64,000 nt of DNA from Dyella mobilis (GTDB lineage Bacteria; Pseudomonadota; Gammaproteobacteria; Xanthomonadales; Rhodanobacteraceae): assembly GCF_016904945.1 (NCBI RefSeq), contig NZ_JADIKF010000038.1, positions 1 to 64,000 on the forward strand, written 5' to 3'. The notes under the pieces were generated by a model. The model saw nothing but the letters and a program-made list of their open reading frames with translations. It searched no databases and was not told where the DNA came from. The translations under genes and the position numbers were made by a program. Below are positions 8,128 through 16,117 of the stretch, in pieces. The first letter of the stretch is position 1. Every line of letters begins with the position of its first letter.

Positions 8128-8913
8128 TCACGATGCCCGCCTCGTGCGAAGCCCGGCTGGCTTGCGGCCGCTCTCCCAATCAAAGGCCAGGAAGGCAGCT
8201 TCCTCATTGAGCCTATCGAACAGACGCTCACCTACGACATCCTTCAGGGCGCCGCGGGGATGATTGGTTGCAATCACAACCGGGAGGTTGTTGGCATATC
8301 GGGTGTCGAGGACTTCAAACACCATTCGGTCGGTATGCTCCGTACTGCTGGCGCCCAGTTCGTCGAGTAAAAGCAGTGGAACCTTCGAATAGTGGTCAAA
8401 TAGTTCGGGCTCAGAACGTTCCGCACTACGCTGATAGGTTGCGCGAAACTCCCTCCCCATTGAGGCCTGAGTGGTGTAATGCGACCGGAACCGTTGCTTG
8501 GCTAGCTCGACTGCGATGCAACAAAGAAGCATGGTTTTGCCCGTGCCAGGTACTCCTGAGAGCACTAGCCAACCGCGGTAGGTGTTGGTCGCCACGCGCG
8601 TCACGTATCGCTGGCATATCTCCAGAACTCGCTTCTGCTCCGGAAGCGACGTGTCGTAGTCGCCGAAGCTGACGCCTTTGTATCGAAGTGGCAGCCGGGC
8701 CCAATCGATATAGCCCTGCAAAATCTCACGCTGCCGGCGCTCTTCCTCCTCCCGATTCTTGGCGGCAGCTTGTTCAGCGCCGCATACGGGACACTCTGCC
8801 GGACGATCGAAATTAAATTCGACTCCATCGAGTGACTTGATCCGCTGCACTGTTTGGGCTCCATGCGTCTTGCATTGCACAGGCAGTTCGACCATCTGCA
8901 TATCGAGGTTCAT
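8128..8913 (-). CDS. DnaC-like AAA+ helicase loader
   Basis: 261 residues. An N-terminal Cys/His cluster (CKTHG, CPVCG) is followed by an AAA+ core with Walker A GVPGTGKT near residue 110, Walker B LLLLDELG, and the IATNHP sensor. This is the DnaC/phage P-like class that loads the host replicative helicase at the element's origin. It overlaps the upstream initiator gene by four bases (ATGA). IstB of IS21 is related, but no IS21 transposase is present, so a replication role is favoured. Confidence 0.85.
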   Translation of the reverse strand: MNLDMQMVELPVQCKTHGAQTVQRIKSLDGVEFNFDRPAECPVCGAEQAAAKNREEEERRQREILQGYIDWARLPLRYKGVSFGDYDTSLPEQKRVLEICQRYVTRVATNTYRGWLVLSGVPGTGKTMLLCCIAVELAKQRFRSHYTTQASMGREFRATYQRSAERSEPELFDHYSKVPLLLLDELGASSTEHTDRMVFEVLDTRYANNLPVVIATNHPRGALKDVVGERLFDRLNEEAAFLAFDWESGRKPAGLRTRRAS

Positions 8914-9614
8914 GCAGGACTCCTAAGCGATTCGGGAAGCTCTTCCTCGCGGGAGCTTTCGTAGTGGGCATTGGTGAACTGGTCGGTGACCGAGGGTCGG
9001 CGCGCATGTTGTTGCTGCGGTTGCACCGGGTCGTTCCAGCGTTCCTGGTTGAGATAGGTCCGCGCGTTGGGTACGTATCCACCCAACCAACGTTTGTCGC
9101 TTTCTCGCTTTGCCGAAATGTCGACCAGGATTGCGTCGGCGTATTGGTCGAGGTTCTCAGACAGCCAGAGTTCGGCGCATTGGCGCTTTTCGGTCTTCAC
9201 CGGGTAGGCTGTCCAGAACTCGTCGAATCGAGTTCCTGACATATTTGGCGCACGTTTGCGCTGATGGTTGCTCTTAGTGGTGGTTAATGATGGTTCTTGA
9301 TGGTTAGTGTCCGCCTGCCGGACTTCGTCGTCCGTCTCCCGGACTAGTTCACTAGGCGCATATGCCGCAGGGGTGACCGTATAGGAAGTCTTATAGCGGT
9401 TGCTTCGATCGGCCCTCAGTGCGCCGTGAGCCTCCAGCCATTTGATGGCGTCGATAACCGCGGTGCGACCAAAACACGTCCGATCACAAATCGTGGTCAA
9501 TGAAGGCCAGCAGTACCCCACTTCGTTCGCCTTGTCGGCGAGCGAGATCAATACCGCTTTGGGCGTCGGCGGCATCTGGAGGGGCCAGCAGGCATTCATG
9601 ACGGCATTACTCAC
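8910..9614 (-). CDS. phage replication protein O-like (winged helix)
   Basis: 234 residues. Residues about 15-75 form a winged helix as in phage O-type initiators and RepA-like proteins (KAVLISLADKANEVGYCWPS, GRTAVIDAIKWLE). The C-terminal part has FDEFWTAYPVKTEK and GGYVPNARTYLNQERW, a motif pair frequent in O-like proteins that contact the helicase loader. It overlaps the loader gene downstream and a 67-codon gene upstream, each by four bases, so the replication genes are translationally coupled. Confidence 0.8.
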   Translation of the reverse strand: MSNAVMNACWPLQMPPTPKAVLISLADKANEVGYCWPSLTTICDRTCFGRTAVIDAIKWLEAHGALRADRSNRYKTSYTVTPAAYAPSELVRETDDEVRQADTNHQEPSLTTTKSNHQRKRAPNMSGTRFDEFWTAYPVKTEKRQCAELWLSENLDQYADAILVDISAKRESDKRWLGGYVPNARTYLNQERWNDPVQPQQQHARRPSVTDQFTNAHYESSREEELPESLRSPA

Positions 9615-9814
9615 GCCACGATCCCCGCGGATATCAGCGCTGCGCGTCGCTCGACAGTGAGCCGTTGGAACCCATCGGCCACCCGCTCCAGGTTGATCAG
9701 GGGCTGTTCCTGGAGCCCATGGGAGGCGATATGGTCAGCCAGGACGCCCATGCTGTGACAAGCCGCCAGCAGTTGGGCATCGACCTCGTCTAGCGGGCGA
9801 TTGGCGCCGGTCAT
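9611..9814 (-). CDS. small hypothetical protein of the replication operon
   Basis: 67 residues, helical (CHSMGVLADHIASHGLQEQP), with no recognised domain. It overlaps both neighbours by four bases (ATGA), which places it firmly in the AlpA-O-DnaC operon. A regulatory or accessory replication role is possible, but nothing in the sequence shows it. Confidence 0.6.
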   Translation of the reverse strand: MTGANRPLDEVDAQLLAACHSMGVLADHIASHGLQEQPLINLERVADGFQRLTVERRAALISAGIVA

Positions 9815-10044
9815 TGGACGGCCCCACCAGCCAGAGATTCCGCAAAGTTGATGACGTCATCACGGCGCCAAACAGTGACGCCCCGGGATAATTTCAAAGG
9901 TGCTGGTGCTTTTTGGGCCTTTACCCAAGCCCACCAGGTGGCGCTGGAGATTGGAAGGATTCCGATTTTTTCGGGTTTACCGGATTTGCGGGTCGTGACG
10001 ATGTCGCCAACGCGCACGTATTGCTGAGTGGATTGTGCCTGCAT
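9811..10044 (-). CDS. AlpA-like DNA-binding regulator
   Basis: 77 residues. The segment ILPISSATWWAWVKAQKAPA followed by LSRGVTVWRRDDVINF is the AlpA/Vis helix-turn-helix with its 'R.v.W...di..fi' wing, used in P4-like elements to activate excision or early transcription. It is the first gene of the leftward replication operon; the 116-bp gap upstream should hold its promoter. Vis-type proteins can serve as both regulator and excision factor. Confidence 0.7.
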   Translation of the reverse strand: MQAQSTQQYVRVGDIVTTRKSGKPEKIGILPISSATWWAWVKAQKAPAPLKLSRGVTVWRRDDVINFAESLAGGAVQ

Positions 10045-10160
10045 GTGACCGCCCTCTAGCTGGATGGACGGTTACGGATTGCGCCGTGCCGTCCCCGATT
10101 GGTTTGGACGGTCTAGATATTGAACACAGAAAAGCTGCGATGCGAGGAAAAATAACCCCT

Positions 10161-10730
10161 TTATTTTTCCGATTTGGGGGGGCGGATCGGATCGATCGGT
10201 TTTAACTTCTTCATTGATTCCTTTGACACGCCGTACTTGTCCGAAATGATCTCGGAAGCTTGGTCTTTAGTCTTGCCCTCGGCCATGAGCTCACCCAACT
10301 GGAACGCAGCACCTGCATCCCGCCATTTCTTCATTTCTCGACGAGCATAACTCCCGGCCTTGGGCTTAGGCTTCCCAAAGAAAGCCTCTTCCAGCTCTAC
10401 GTCGCCGGCTGCTTGCCGGTATGTGTTCCACACATCCAGGACTGTCAGCAGTAAATCAGGCGGTGGATAGAAGCCCTCCTCAACGTACTCGAAGAGCTGC
10501 GCGAGCGGCGGCTTGTTGTTGTGTGTCGAGCCGCGTAAAAGGTATCCCGCGTTTGCCTTGATGGAGGGGTCCGCCGACTCAAGAGCGTCCCATTGATCAA
10601 CGAATCGCTCACGAGACGTGGCACTTGAGGGTTTCGGTCTATCGTCAATGGCCCTTTGCCAATCGTTTAGGCGCTGAAGCTGTTGCTCGACGGTGAGTGG
10701 CTCAACCTTTCCCACACTGCGCTCCTTCAA
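10161..10730 (-). CDS. hypothetical phage protein
   Basis: 189 residues, strongly charged and helical, rich in lysine near the C-terminus (KPKPKAGSYARREMKKW; SKESMKKLKPIDPIRPPK). The last 60 residues look like a helix-turn-helix (KTKDQASEIISDKYGVSKES), suggesting DNA binding. It lies between the leader-controlled small genes and the replication operon on the same strand. No family recognised. Confidence 0.6.
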   Translation of the reverse strand: MKERSVGKVEPLTVEQQLQRLNDWQRAIDDRPKPSSATSRERFVDQWDALESADPSIKANAGYLLRGSTHNNKPPLAQLFEYVEEGFYPPPDLLLTVLDVWNTYRQAAGDVELEEAFFGKPKPKAGSYARREMKKWRDAGAAFQLGELMAEGKTKDQASEIISDKYGVSKESMKKLKPIDPIRPPKSEK

Positions 10731-10828
10731 GCGCCCTTCAAATGGGAGCCGCGCCAGACGCCGAAGGTGGGCGTTGTTAGGGGATCAGCCTAGGCGCGGC
10801 ATAAACCGGCTACACACAGCCTATCAAG

Positions 10829-11146
10829 TCATTTTGCGCTTTGCGTGTTGCGACGCACCCTCTCAAGATCGGCTCGAATCTCCTGGCAGAGGTTGTTTGC
10901 CATCTCAACGAAGTGGCGTATACCAAAGATCATTGATTGATCTTCAAGAGGGACATCGCTACTGAAGCCCAAAATGAGTTTATTGAGCATGGCCTCGACG
11001 GATTCGAGAAAACAGGAAGCATCGCTCGCCATAGCCTCTGCCGAGGTGTCTGACGACACGTTATAGGTTCCCGCGAACTGAAAAAATTTGCGAGCTTGAT
11101 CCGCTTCTGCAGGGATAACCGCAATATTCTCTGGTCTCATGTTCAT
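10829..11146 (-). CDS. small hypothetical protein (DUF3077-like)
   Basis: 105 residues; AGAGGTGG precedes the ATG by a few bases. The middle (DASCFLESVEAMLNKLILGF, then IRHFVEMANNLCQEI) is helical and reminiscent of short DUF3077-type phage/plasmid proteins, but the match is weak. It is the second gene after the structured leader, so it is probably expressed early. Function unknown. Confidence 0.5.
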   Translation of the reverse strand: MNMRPENIAVIPAEADQARKFFQFAGTYNVSSDTSAEAMASDASCFLESVEAMLNKLILGFSSDVPLEDQSMIFGIRHFVEMANNLCQEIRADLERVRRNTQSAK

Positions 11147-11207
11147 GGTCCACCTCTGAAAGATTTAGGGATTAGGTGTTTTTGATGATCGATAAGCGAA
11201 GGCTTCG

Positions 11208-11414
11208 TTAGAACCAGCCGTTGATCCGATTGGCCTCCGCGATCATGTCGCGAATGGCCCAGGCGGCGCTGGTTACAGTTCTGAAGTCACCGTCTGAGGC
11301 GGCGCCAGAGATAATCAGATCGAGAATTGCCTGGGCTTTGTCGAGTAGTGCAGCAGTCCGTTCCCTGACCTCGGCATCGTCGATGTCGATGGAGATGTTT
11401 GCTCCGGCGTTCAT
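11208..11414 (-). CDS. small phage protein; upstream frame resembles the Ash/Icd family
   Basis: 68 residues from MNAGANISIDID to NRINGWF, with GGAGGG before the ATG. The same frame is open up to a GTG at 11561, and that extension carries GRAGQPSAGRL and a SPVSH...TTLAAMAG segment similar to the Ash/Icd-like small proteins of P4-type elements. Translation could therefore begin further upstream. In P4 this position corresponds to the early immunity operon. The distinction between a true Ash protein and a vestigial leader frame cannot be made by eye. Confidence 0.5.
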   Translation of the reverse strand: MNAGANISIDIDDAEVRERTAALLDKAQAILDLIISGAASDGDFRTVTSAAWAIRDMIAEANRINGWF

Positions 11415-11561
11415 TTGTTGCCCTCCACGGTTTGTTGACCACCCTGCCATTGCGGCGAGGGTGGTGGACGTGCAGGAGTGAGAAACCGGCGACATAGGAA
11501 GCCGGCCAGCGGATGGCTGCCCTGCACGCCCACCGTAAAGCGGGCATAGCTCAACGGGCAC

Positions 11562-11592
11562 AAAAAAAGCGCCGTAGGCGCTGTTGCGCCTA
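11562..11592 (-). terminator. attenuator-like pair of mutually exclusive hairpins
   Basis: On the minus strand, GCGCC-TAC-GGCGC is followed directly by seven T (11581 down to 11562), a canonical intrinsic terminator. Just upstream TAGGCGC-AACA-GCGCCTA (11592 to 11575) forms a stronger stem that uses the same GCGCC strand, so the two hairpins exclude each other. They lie about 150 nt before the first gene of the leftward early operon, with no minus-strand gene behind them, which is the layout of a leader attenuator. Confidence 0.6.
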
Positions 11593-11671
11593 TGTCAACT
11601 CAGGTTCTCACGCCTGGCCCCCGAATTGGCGGGGACGGATTTAGGGTGCGCCTGCTCTGACTGCTTGTCAA
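11593..11671 (-). promoter_or_regulatory. candidate structured leader RNA and promoter
   Basis: A perfect -35 box TTGACA (minus strand, 11671-11666) precedes a region with two further hairpins, CCCCG-CCAATT-CGGGG (11634-11619) and CAGG-CGTGAGAA-CCTG type (11616-11601). The -10 box at the right distance (CACCCT) is poor. The transcript would run into the attenuator and then the early operon. P4 phages control immunity by a processed leader RNA (CI RNA) at this position; an equivalent is inferred here. Confidence 0.35.
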
Positions 11672-11731
11672 TACTGTTGTTGGCCTATGCACATGCTAAA
11701 TACTTCAAATAGCAATCAGAAGGGGAATCCA

Positions 11732-12676
11732 ATGACGGCACCGAAGGTATTTGTCAGTCATGCAAGTGAGGACAAGGAACGGTTTGCAATTCCATTTGCG
11801 ACTGCCCTGCGAGAACGTGGAGTTGATGCATGGGTGGACAAGTGGGAAATGCTGCCGGGCGATAGCCTGGTAGACAAAATCTTCGAAGAGGGACTGAAGG
11901 AGGCCGCTGCAGTTGTAATCATTCTTTCAAATGTGAGCGTTTCTAAACCTTGGGTACGAGAAGAGTTGAATGCCGCAGTGGTCAATAGAATCAGCCGCGG
12001 CACAAAGGTCATACCCGTTGTTCTCGACTCATGCGAAGTTCCGCAAGCATTGCGATCCTTGGTTTGGGAGCCAGTCAAAGACGTGCGGAACTTCAACGAA
12101 TGCTTAGGGCGTGTAGTCGATTCGATATTTGGCCATAAAACTAAGCCCGCCCTCGGGAAGGCGCCATCATATGCGACAGCAACATCGCTGCCCCAAATCA
12201 ATGGCATGACGCGAGCGGATGCGGCGGCATTGCAGCTACTGTTCGAAAAGTATTCGGCAGATTGTCACAACAGCTTCATTGACGCCAACACAATTACAGA
12301 AGCATCGACTAGATATGGCATCGGCACTGAGCTGCTTTCGGAAAGCTTTGAAATATTAGCCAGCCAGCATCTTGCCGAGATCATTCACTATCTCGGACCC
12401 GGTCCGTATCCCACGCGAATAACCACCTATGGCATTTCAAAAGTGCTCGGTTCCGAGGAAGGTCCCCTGATCCGCAAAGTCGGCTTCGCAATACTGAATG
12501 ACAATGCAAAGGATGGCGCCACAATTGCACGCGTAGCCGAACTTTCACGTCCGCTTGTTGAACATGCAATTCATCGGCTGGAAGATGCTGGTCACATCAA
12601 AGTAGTGCGTGGACTTGGGGGAGAAACTCTGATTTTTGATACGAAGGCGACATTGCGACGCATATTGAGCACTTAA
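11732..12676 (+). CDS. TIR-domain protein with C-terminal winged-helix region
   Basis: 314 residues from the ATG preceded by GAAGGGGAA. Residues 4-130 form a TIR domain: KVFVSHASEDKERF (box 1), the RGVDAWVDKWEMLPGDSL loop, and WVREELNAAV with Glu77/Glu78 in the position of the NADase glutamate. The C-terminal part (about 180-314) contains two winged-helix-like segments (GIGTELLSESFEILASQHLA; VAELSRPLVEHAIHRLEDAG). Bacterial TIR proteins commonly deplete NAD during anti-phage defence. It faces away from the replication operon, across the leader, and precedes an excisionase-like gene by 15 bp. Confidence 0.8.
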   Translation: MTAPKVFVSHASEDKERFAIPFATALRERGVDAWVDKWEMLPGDSLVDKIFEEGLKEAAAVVIILSNVSVSKPWVREELNAAVVNRISRGTKVIPVVLDSCEVPQALRSLVWEPVKDVRNFNECLGRVVDSIFGHKTKPALGKAPSYATATSLPQINGMTRADAAALQLLFEKYSADCHNSFIDANTITEASTRYGIGTELLSESFEILASQHLAEIIHYLGPGPYPTRITTYGISKVLGSEEGPLIRKVGFAILNDNAKDGATIARVAELSRPLVEHAIHRLEDAGHIKVVRGLGGETLIFDTKATLRRILST

Positions 12677-12691
12677 TGGTGCGGAGGCACT

Positions 12692-12889
12692 ATGCTCTTG
12701 ATGACACCTCAACAATGGGCGGCGAAGTATTTCGACCAAGGTAGTCGACCGTCCGAGATCACCCTGCGCCGCTGGCTCAGCGACGGAAAGATCCCGGGCC
12801 GGAAGGTCGGCGGCTCTTGGTTCGTCGACGAGCATGCATGGCTCGCCGATGGCGATGAATTGGTGCTGCGCGTACTGGAGGATACCTAA
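12692..12889 (+). CDS. excisionase-like small DNA-binding protein
   Basis: 65 residues starting MLLMTPQQWAAKYF. The pattern TLRRWLSDGKIPGRKVGGSW followed by FVDEHAW is the MerR-like winged helix of phage excisionases (Xis). GCGGAGG lies just upstream. It is probably co-transcribed with the TIR gene and ends before a hairpin. In the element it would bend attachment-site DNA for excision. The alternative is a small operon regulator. Confidence 0.75.
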   Translation: MLLMTPQQWAAKYFDQGSRPSEITLRRWLSDGKIPGRKVGGSWFVDEHAWLADGDELVLRVLEDT

Positions 12890-12921
12890 AACGGTCTTCT
12901 TCGCAGGCACCAAAAAGTAAA

Positions 12922-12945
12922 GCCCCGGTTTTGCCGGGGCCTTGT
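12922..12945 (+). terminator. hairpin terminator after the TIR-excisionase pair
   Basis: GCCCCGG-TTTT-CCGGGGC-type stem directly downstream of the excisionase gene, followed by a short CTTGT tract. The T tract is weak, but position and stem strength support transcription termination; on the minus strand the stem is followed by TTTACTTTTT. Confidence 0.6.
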
Positions 12946-13431
12946 ACACGTCCTGTGCACGATGCCCCAATTGTCGGATCGCCACGTCCTGTAGCGCCTG
13001 ACATCCGTGTCACCAGCCGAACGTCGGCGGGACTCACGGGGCATGGGCTTATTCTCCGTAACCTCGAGAGAGCGGGCTATCAGGCGCCGTCGCCATCTCT
13101 TGTAGGCGGATTCCTACAAAATGCTGCGGCCCTCTGTTGCAAGCACGCAACTCTACAGGGGGAATCGTGCCTTCAAACGGCACATACCGGGAACGGCGGC
13201 GCTGCATCAGGGGACGATTGGCGGCAAGGACGCCGCTCCGCGACGTACCCGCACAAAACGCGCGGAATGAAGCGCCTTTCGTGGCGGCGAAAAACGCACT
13301 TGTCAGCCGGCCATGCCCATGACGTTAAGCATGGGACGGCCGCAAAGCTGGTTTATACATTTACGCAAGCCCTCGCACGGCGCGTCACGAAGACAGCCAC
13401 ACGGGCAAACCATCTGGAGATTTCAGCGACC
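12946..13431. other. non-coding stretch before the hydrolase gene
   Basis: No convincing gene. It includes a TGTAGG...CCTACA inverted repeat near 13105-13121 and the first copy of a 22-bp repeat (13154-13175). Overlapping long frames here lack ribosome sites and are not conserved-looking. It may hold the promoter of the hydrolase gene. Confidence 0.5.
13154..13175 (+). repeat. 22-bp direct repeat, copy 1
   Basis: Identical over 22 bases (core GGGGGAATCGTGCCTTC) to 14956-14977. The two copies bracket a 1.8-kb segment with the alpha/beta hydrolase and a small gene. Flanking bases differ, so the repeat boundary is sharp. Confidence 0.85.
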
Positions 13432-14484
13432 ATGCGCCCTTATCGAGCTTCCTGGCTGATGCTTTTGTTGGCGTCGAGCATTTCGCCGTTGTACGCGCAG
13501 GCTACATCGAGCACAAAGCAACCCATTGTCGATGACTTCCGCTATACGCAAGCTCAGCAAATGGTCGAGGTGGCGCCTGGCCGGCGCCTAAATCTGTTGT
13601 GCATGGGACAAGGCTCGCCTACGGTAGTTTTCGATGCCGGCATGGGCGACGAAACCGCCGTATGGGGCTTCGTGCAGCCGGTGATCGCCAAGCTTACGCG
13701 CACCTGCTCCTATGACCGCGCGGGCATTGGATTCAGCGATCCGGCAACGCGCCCGGGGACCAGCGCCAACATCGTCGACGACCTGCACAACTTGCTGGTC
13801 CATGCACGCATCCCTGCACCCTATGTTCTGGTGGGGCATTCGTACGGCGGCCTGAATATGCTGCTGTTCGCCAGTCGGTATCGGTCAGAGGTGGTAGGCA
13901 TGGTCGCGGTGGACCCCGCTAATGAACGGCAAGTCGACGCACTGCGCCAGGCGTTTCCCAACTATGACAAAAAGATGCTGTCCGGATGGATTGCGCAGCA
14001 CCAAGCTTGCATCAAGCAATCCGAAATCGGATTCAAGCCAGGATCCGAACTGTATCAAAAGTGCATAACCAAGCCCGATCCCACCATGTCGGCCGCCATT
14101 AACGCGGCGTACGAAGCCAAATACGTCAAGCCGCCGTATCAGAAGGCATTGGCTTCCGAACTCGAAAGCGTGCGCGGCGGCATCAGCGATGAACAAGTTC
14201 GTGCTGCGCATCGAAATTTTGGCGACATGCCGCTCATCGTGCTTACGCGCTCGCTGGATCACGAGGCCAAGGCACCGCTCAGGGCAGACGAAACGAAGCG
14301 TTCGCGGCAGATACTTCTCGGCAACTGGATGCAGATGCACGACGAACTAGCTTCCCGCTCGACGCGTGGACAGAACCGGGTCATTGCCGACACCAGCCAC
14401 TACATCCAGCTTGACCAGCCAGGTGCAGTCATCGCCGCCATCGAAGAAGTTTTGAAGGAAACCCCTTCGACCCAGACGCGTTGA
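13432..14484 (+). CDS. exported alpha/beta hydrolase
   Basis: 350 residues. The start MRPYRASWLMLLLASSISPL is a signal peptide with cleavage near YAQA. The core follows the alpha/beta-hydrolase order: oxyanion strand GQGSPTVVFDAGMGDE, nucleophile elbow GHSYGG (Ser about 150 in the full protein), an acidic residue in the cap-distal half and His in ADTSHYIQ close to the end. Substrate unknown; esterase or haloalkane dehalogenase-like folds fit. The gene lies between two exact 22-bp repeats, so it was probably gained as cargo. No strong ribosome site is visible at this ATG. Confidence 0.75.
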   Translation: MRPYRASWLMLLLASSISPLYAQATSSTKQPIVDDFRYTQAQQMVEVAPGRRLNLLCMGQGSPTVVFDAGMGDETAVWGFVQPVIAKLTRTCSYDRAGIGFSDPATRPGTSANIVDDLHNLLVHARIPAPYVLVGHSYGGLNMLLFASRYRSEVVGMVAVDPANERQVDALRQAFPNYDKKMLSGWIAQHQACIKQSEIGFKPGSELYQKCITKPDPTMSAAINAAYEAKYVKPPYQKALASELESVRGGISDEQVRAAHRNFGDMPLIVLTRSLDHEAKAPLRADETKRSRQILLGNWMQMHDELASRSTRGQNRVIADTSHYIQLDQPGAVIAAIEEVLKETPSTQTR

Positions 14485-14580
14485 TGGGTCTATCTTTTCG
14501 CGGAGGGAAAATGCCAACGCCCAGTAGGTGGCGGCCATGTTTGTGACGCAATGTGGCCGTCCTAGGCGCGGCAAAACTGA

Positions 14581-14820
14581 TCAGGCTTTTGCTTCTGCCT
14601 CATCGATCAGGCGTTGAGCATGTTGCTTTCCAATCTCTAACGCGTGATGGCTGGCTTCAATCAAGCCAGTAAAATACGTCTGAACAGTCTCGCGGTGGAT
14701 CAGCTCCTCACCTAGCCTGATCACATACTCACCTTTCCATCCCCGATTCTGATCGGTGCAGGATCCAAGACTGCCTACATGATATGGGCCCACGATTGCT
14801 TCGGCCATAAATGCCCTCAA
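14581..14820 (-). CDS. small hypothetical protein
   Basis: 79 residues; MAEAIVGPYHVG four codons in is an alternative start. The C-terminal half is an amphipathic helix (HALEIGKQHAQRLIDEAEAK). It is convergent with the hydrolase gene and lies inside the same repeat-bounded segment. No family recognised. Confidence 0.45.
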   Translation of the reverse strand: MRAFMAEAIVGPYHVGSLGSCTDQNRGWKGEYVIRLGEELIHRETVQTYFTGLIEASHHALEIGKQHAQRLIDEAEAKA

Positions 14821-14955
14821 ATCGCAATTTGGTGTTACGAACCTTACAGCTTCCGTGCCGATATTAGCGCCTGGCGAGCTTCACGGATCAGCCAATCTTC
14901 TCCATCTACTCGCGCACCGCACAATATGATTCTCCGCGGCCTACCGTCTGGCGCG

Positions 14956-14977
14956 TACAGGGGGAATCGTGCCTTCA
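14956..14977 (+). repeat. 22-bp direct repeat, copy 2
   Basis: Exact second copy of the repeat at 13154-13175. It ends the segment containing the hydrolase and the 79-codon gene, 93 bp before the next plus-strand gene. Confidence 0.85.
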
Positions 14978-15069
14978 CCCTACATGTCTGCTTCGACCGG
15001 CGGCTCCGCAGTCACTTGCTACCCATCCGGAGGTAACCTTTCACTTGGTTACCGGGAGGAGAGTGGCTG

Positions 15070-15285
15070 ATGCACGAAGTTCACGGCGAGCACATGGGCA
15101 TCGCGTTTATCCACGAATACGACATAGATACCGACAGTCGGAAGGGGTGGATTCAACTCATCGAGCCACAGCACCTAGTGACCCAGGGGGCTGGCAGTGA
15201 AACGTGGGAGAAGGAAGCCCGCAAGCGTATCGAAGAGTGTCTTCGCGAAATCGATACCGAACCCGATGACGATTCGGAAGCTTAG
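15070..15285 (+). CDS. small acidic hypothetical protein
   Basis: 71 residues, very acidic at the end (REIDTEPDDDSEA). GGGAGGAGAG lies just upstream of the ATG. No domain recognised. Small acidic phage proteins can be DNA mimics that block host nucleases; nothing specific supports that here beyond charge. Confidence 0.55.
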   Translation: MHEVHGEHMGIAFIHEYDIDTDSRKGWIQLIEPQHLVTQGAGSETWEKEARKRIEECLREIDTEPDDDSEA

Positions 15286-15288
15286 GCC

Positions 15289-15483
15289 TTAACCCGCCTT
15301 ACGCTGCCTTTTGCTACGCCACTCTTTCCGCCAGGCAGGCCAGCTTTCCTTCGCGTTCTTTTTGAGCAATTTGCGGCGAACAAACTGCCTTCTGATAAGC
15401 ATGCACATGAGCACGAAGAGAACGAAAGCAGACTTCAGCGTTCCTTGCCATGTGATCGGACCGCTGCTTGCCAAAAGGATCAT
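15289..15483 (-). CDS. small membrane protein
   Basis: 64 residues with one hydrophobic span (TLKSAFVLFVLMCMLI) and a very basic cytoplasmic tail (RRQFVRRKLLKKNAKE...). GAGGGAAG precedes the ATG. It converges on the acidic gene at 15070 with three bases between the stops. Could be an accessory or toxin-like peptide; function unknown. Confidence 0.5.
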   Translation of the reverse strand: MILLASSGPITWQGTLKSAFVLFVLMCMLIRRQFVRRKLLKKNAKESWPAWRKEWRSKRQRKAG

Positions 15484-15646
15484 TCAACTTCCCTCAGTGC
15501 GAGTTAGTGAGTTGACGCTGAAGTAGGATAGAGCAGTGCCGCCGTGGGCAACCAAAATATCTAAAGTCATCAACCCGACTGCCGATAAGTAAGCTTCAAG
15601 GCCTAAGCTCTTGCGCTAGAGCCCCTAAATTTCTAGGAGGATACTC

Positions 15647-16042
15647 ATGCGGGACTTCCATGCTGGTGGAGATATCAATGTGGGCGGTGACGTCTACATC
15701 CATGATCAGTCCATTGAACACAAACTCCTGATTCACTGCGCAAATGATGAATTGCATGCGGAACGCACGCATCGCAAGATGCTATTGCGCAATGAACGAT
15801 TCGGAAAGGTAAAGCGGCTAGCCCTATTATGGTTGGTAGTAACGCTTTTGTTGTGCGCTGGAGCACTGTGGCTTTACTGGCATGGTCAAACAAATTTTTC
15901 CGCCCTTCTGCTAGGCGGTGGCGGCATAACCTGTGGCCTCGTGTCAGTTAAAACCTTCGAGCAGCCTACAGAGTTTGAAATGCGCCAAATCGCCGCCTTG
16001 AACGAAATCAAGCATATCCTGCGAGAGCGTGGAGCCGAGTAG
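15647..16042 (+). CDS. membrane protein with a GGDINVGGDVYI N-terminus
   Basis: 131 residues; TAGGAGGA lies before the ATG. The N-terminus MRDFHAGGDINVGGDVYIHD is the alternating Gly/hydrophobic 'GGDINVGGDV' motif often found at the start of bacterial signalling and defence proteins. A charged linker follows, then two membrane spans (ALLWLVVTLLLCAGALWLY; FSALLLGGGGITCGLVSV) and a helical tail. It stands alone between two minus-strand units. Family not recognised. Confidence 0.6.
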   Translation: MRDFHAGGDINVGGDVYIHDQSIEHKLLIHCANDELHAERTHRKMLLRNERFGKVKRLALLWLVVTLLLCAGALWLYWHGQTNFSALLLGGGGITCGLVSVKTFEQPTEFEMRQIAALNEIKHILRERGAE

Positions 16043-16117
16043 TGCGATGCGCGCCAGCGGCACCGTGCCATTTATGCGGCACGGTCACCTTCTCCCTCTA
16101 ATACGAAGCTTGGAAAT

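Noticed and set aside
8128..8913. reading the AAA+ gene as IstB of an IS21 element
   Set aside because: No IS21 transposase or terminal repeats are near, and the gene is coupled to an O-like replication gene.
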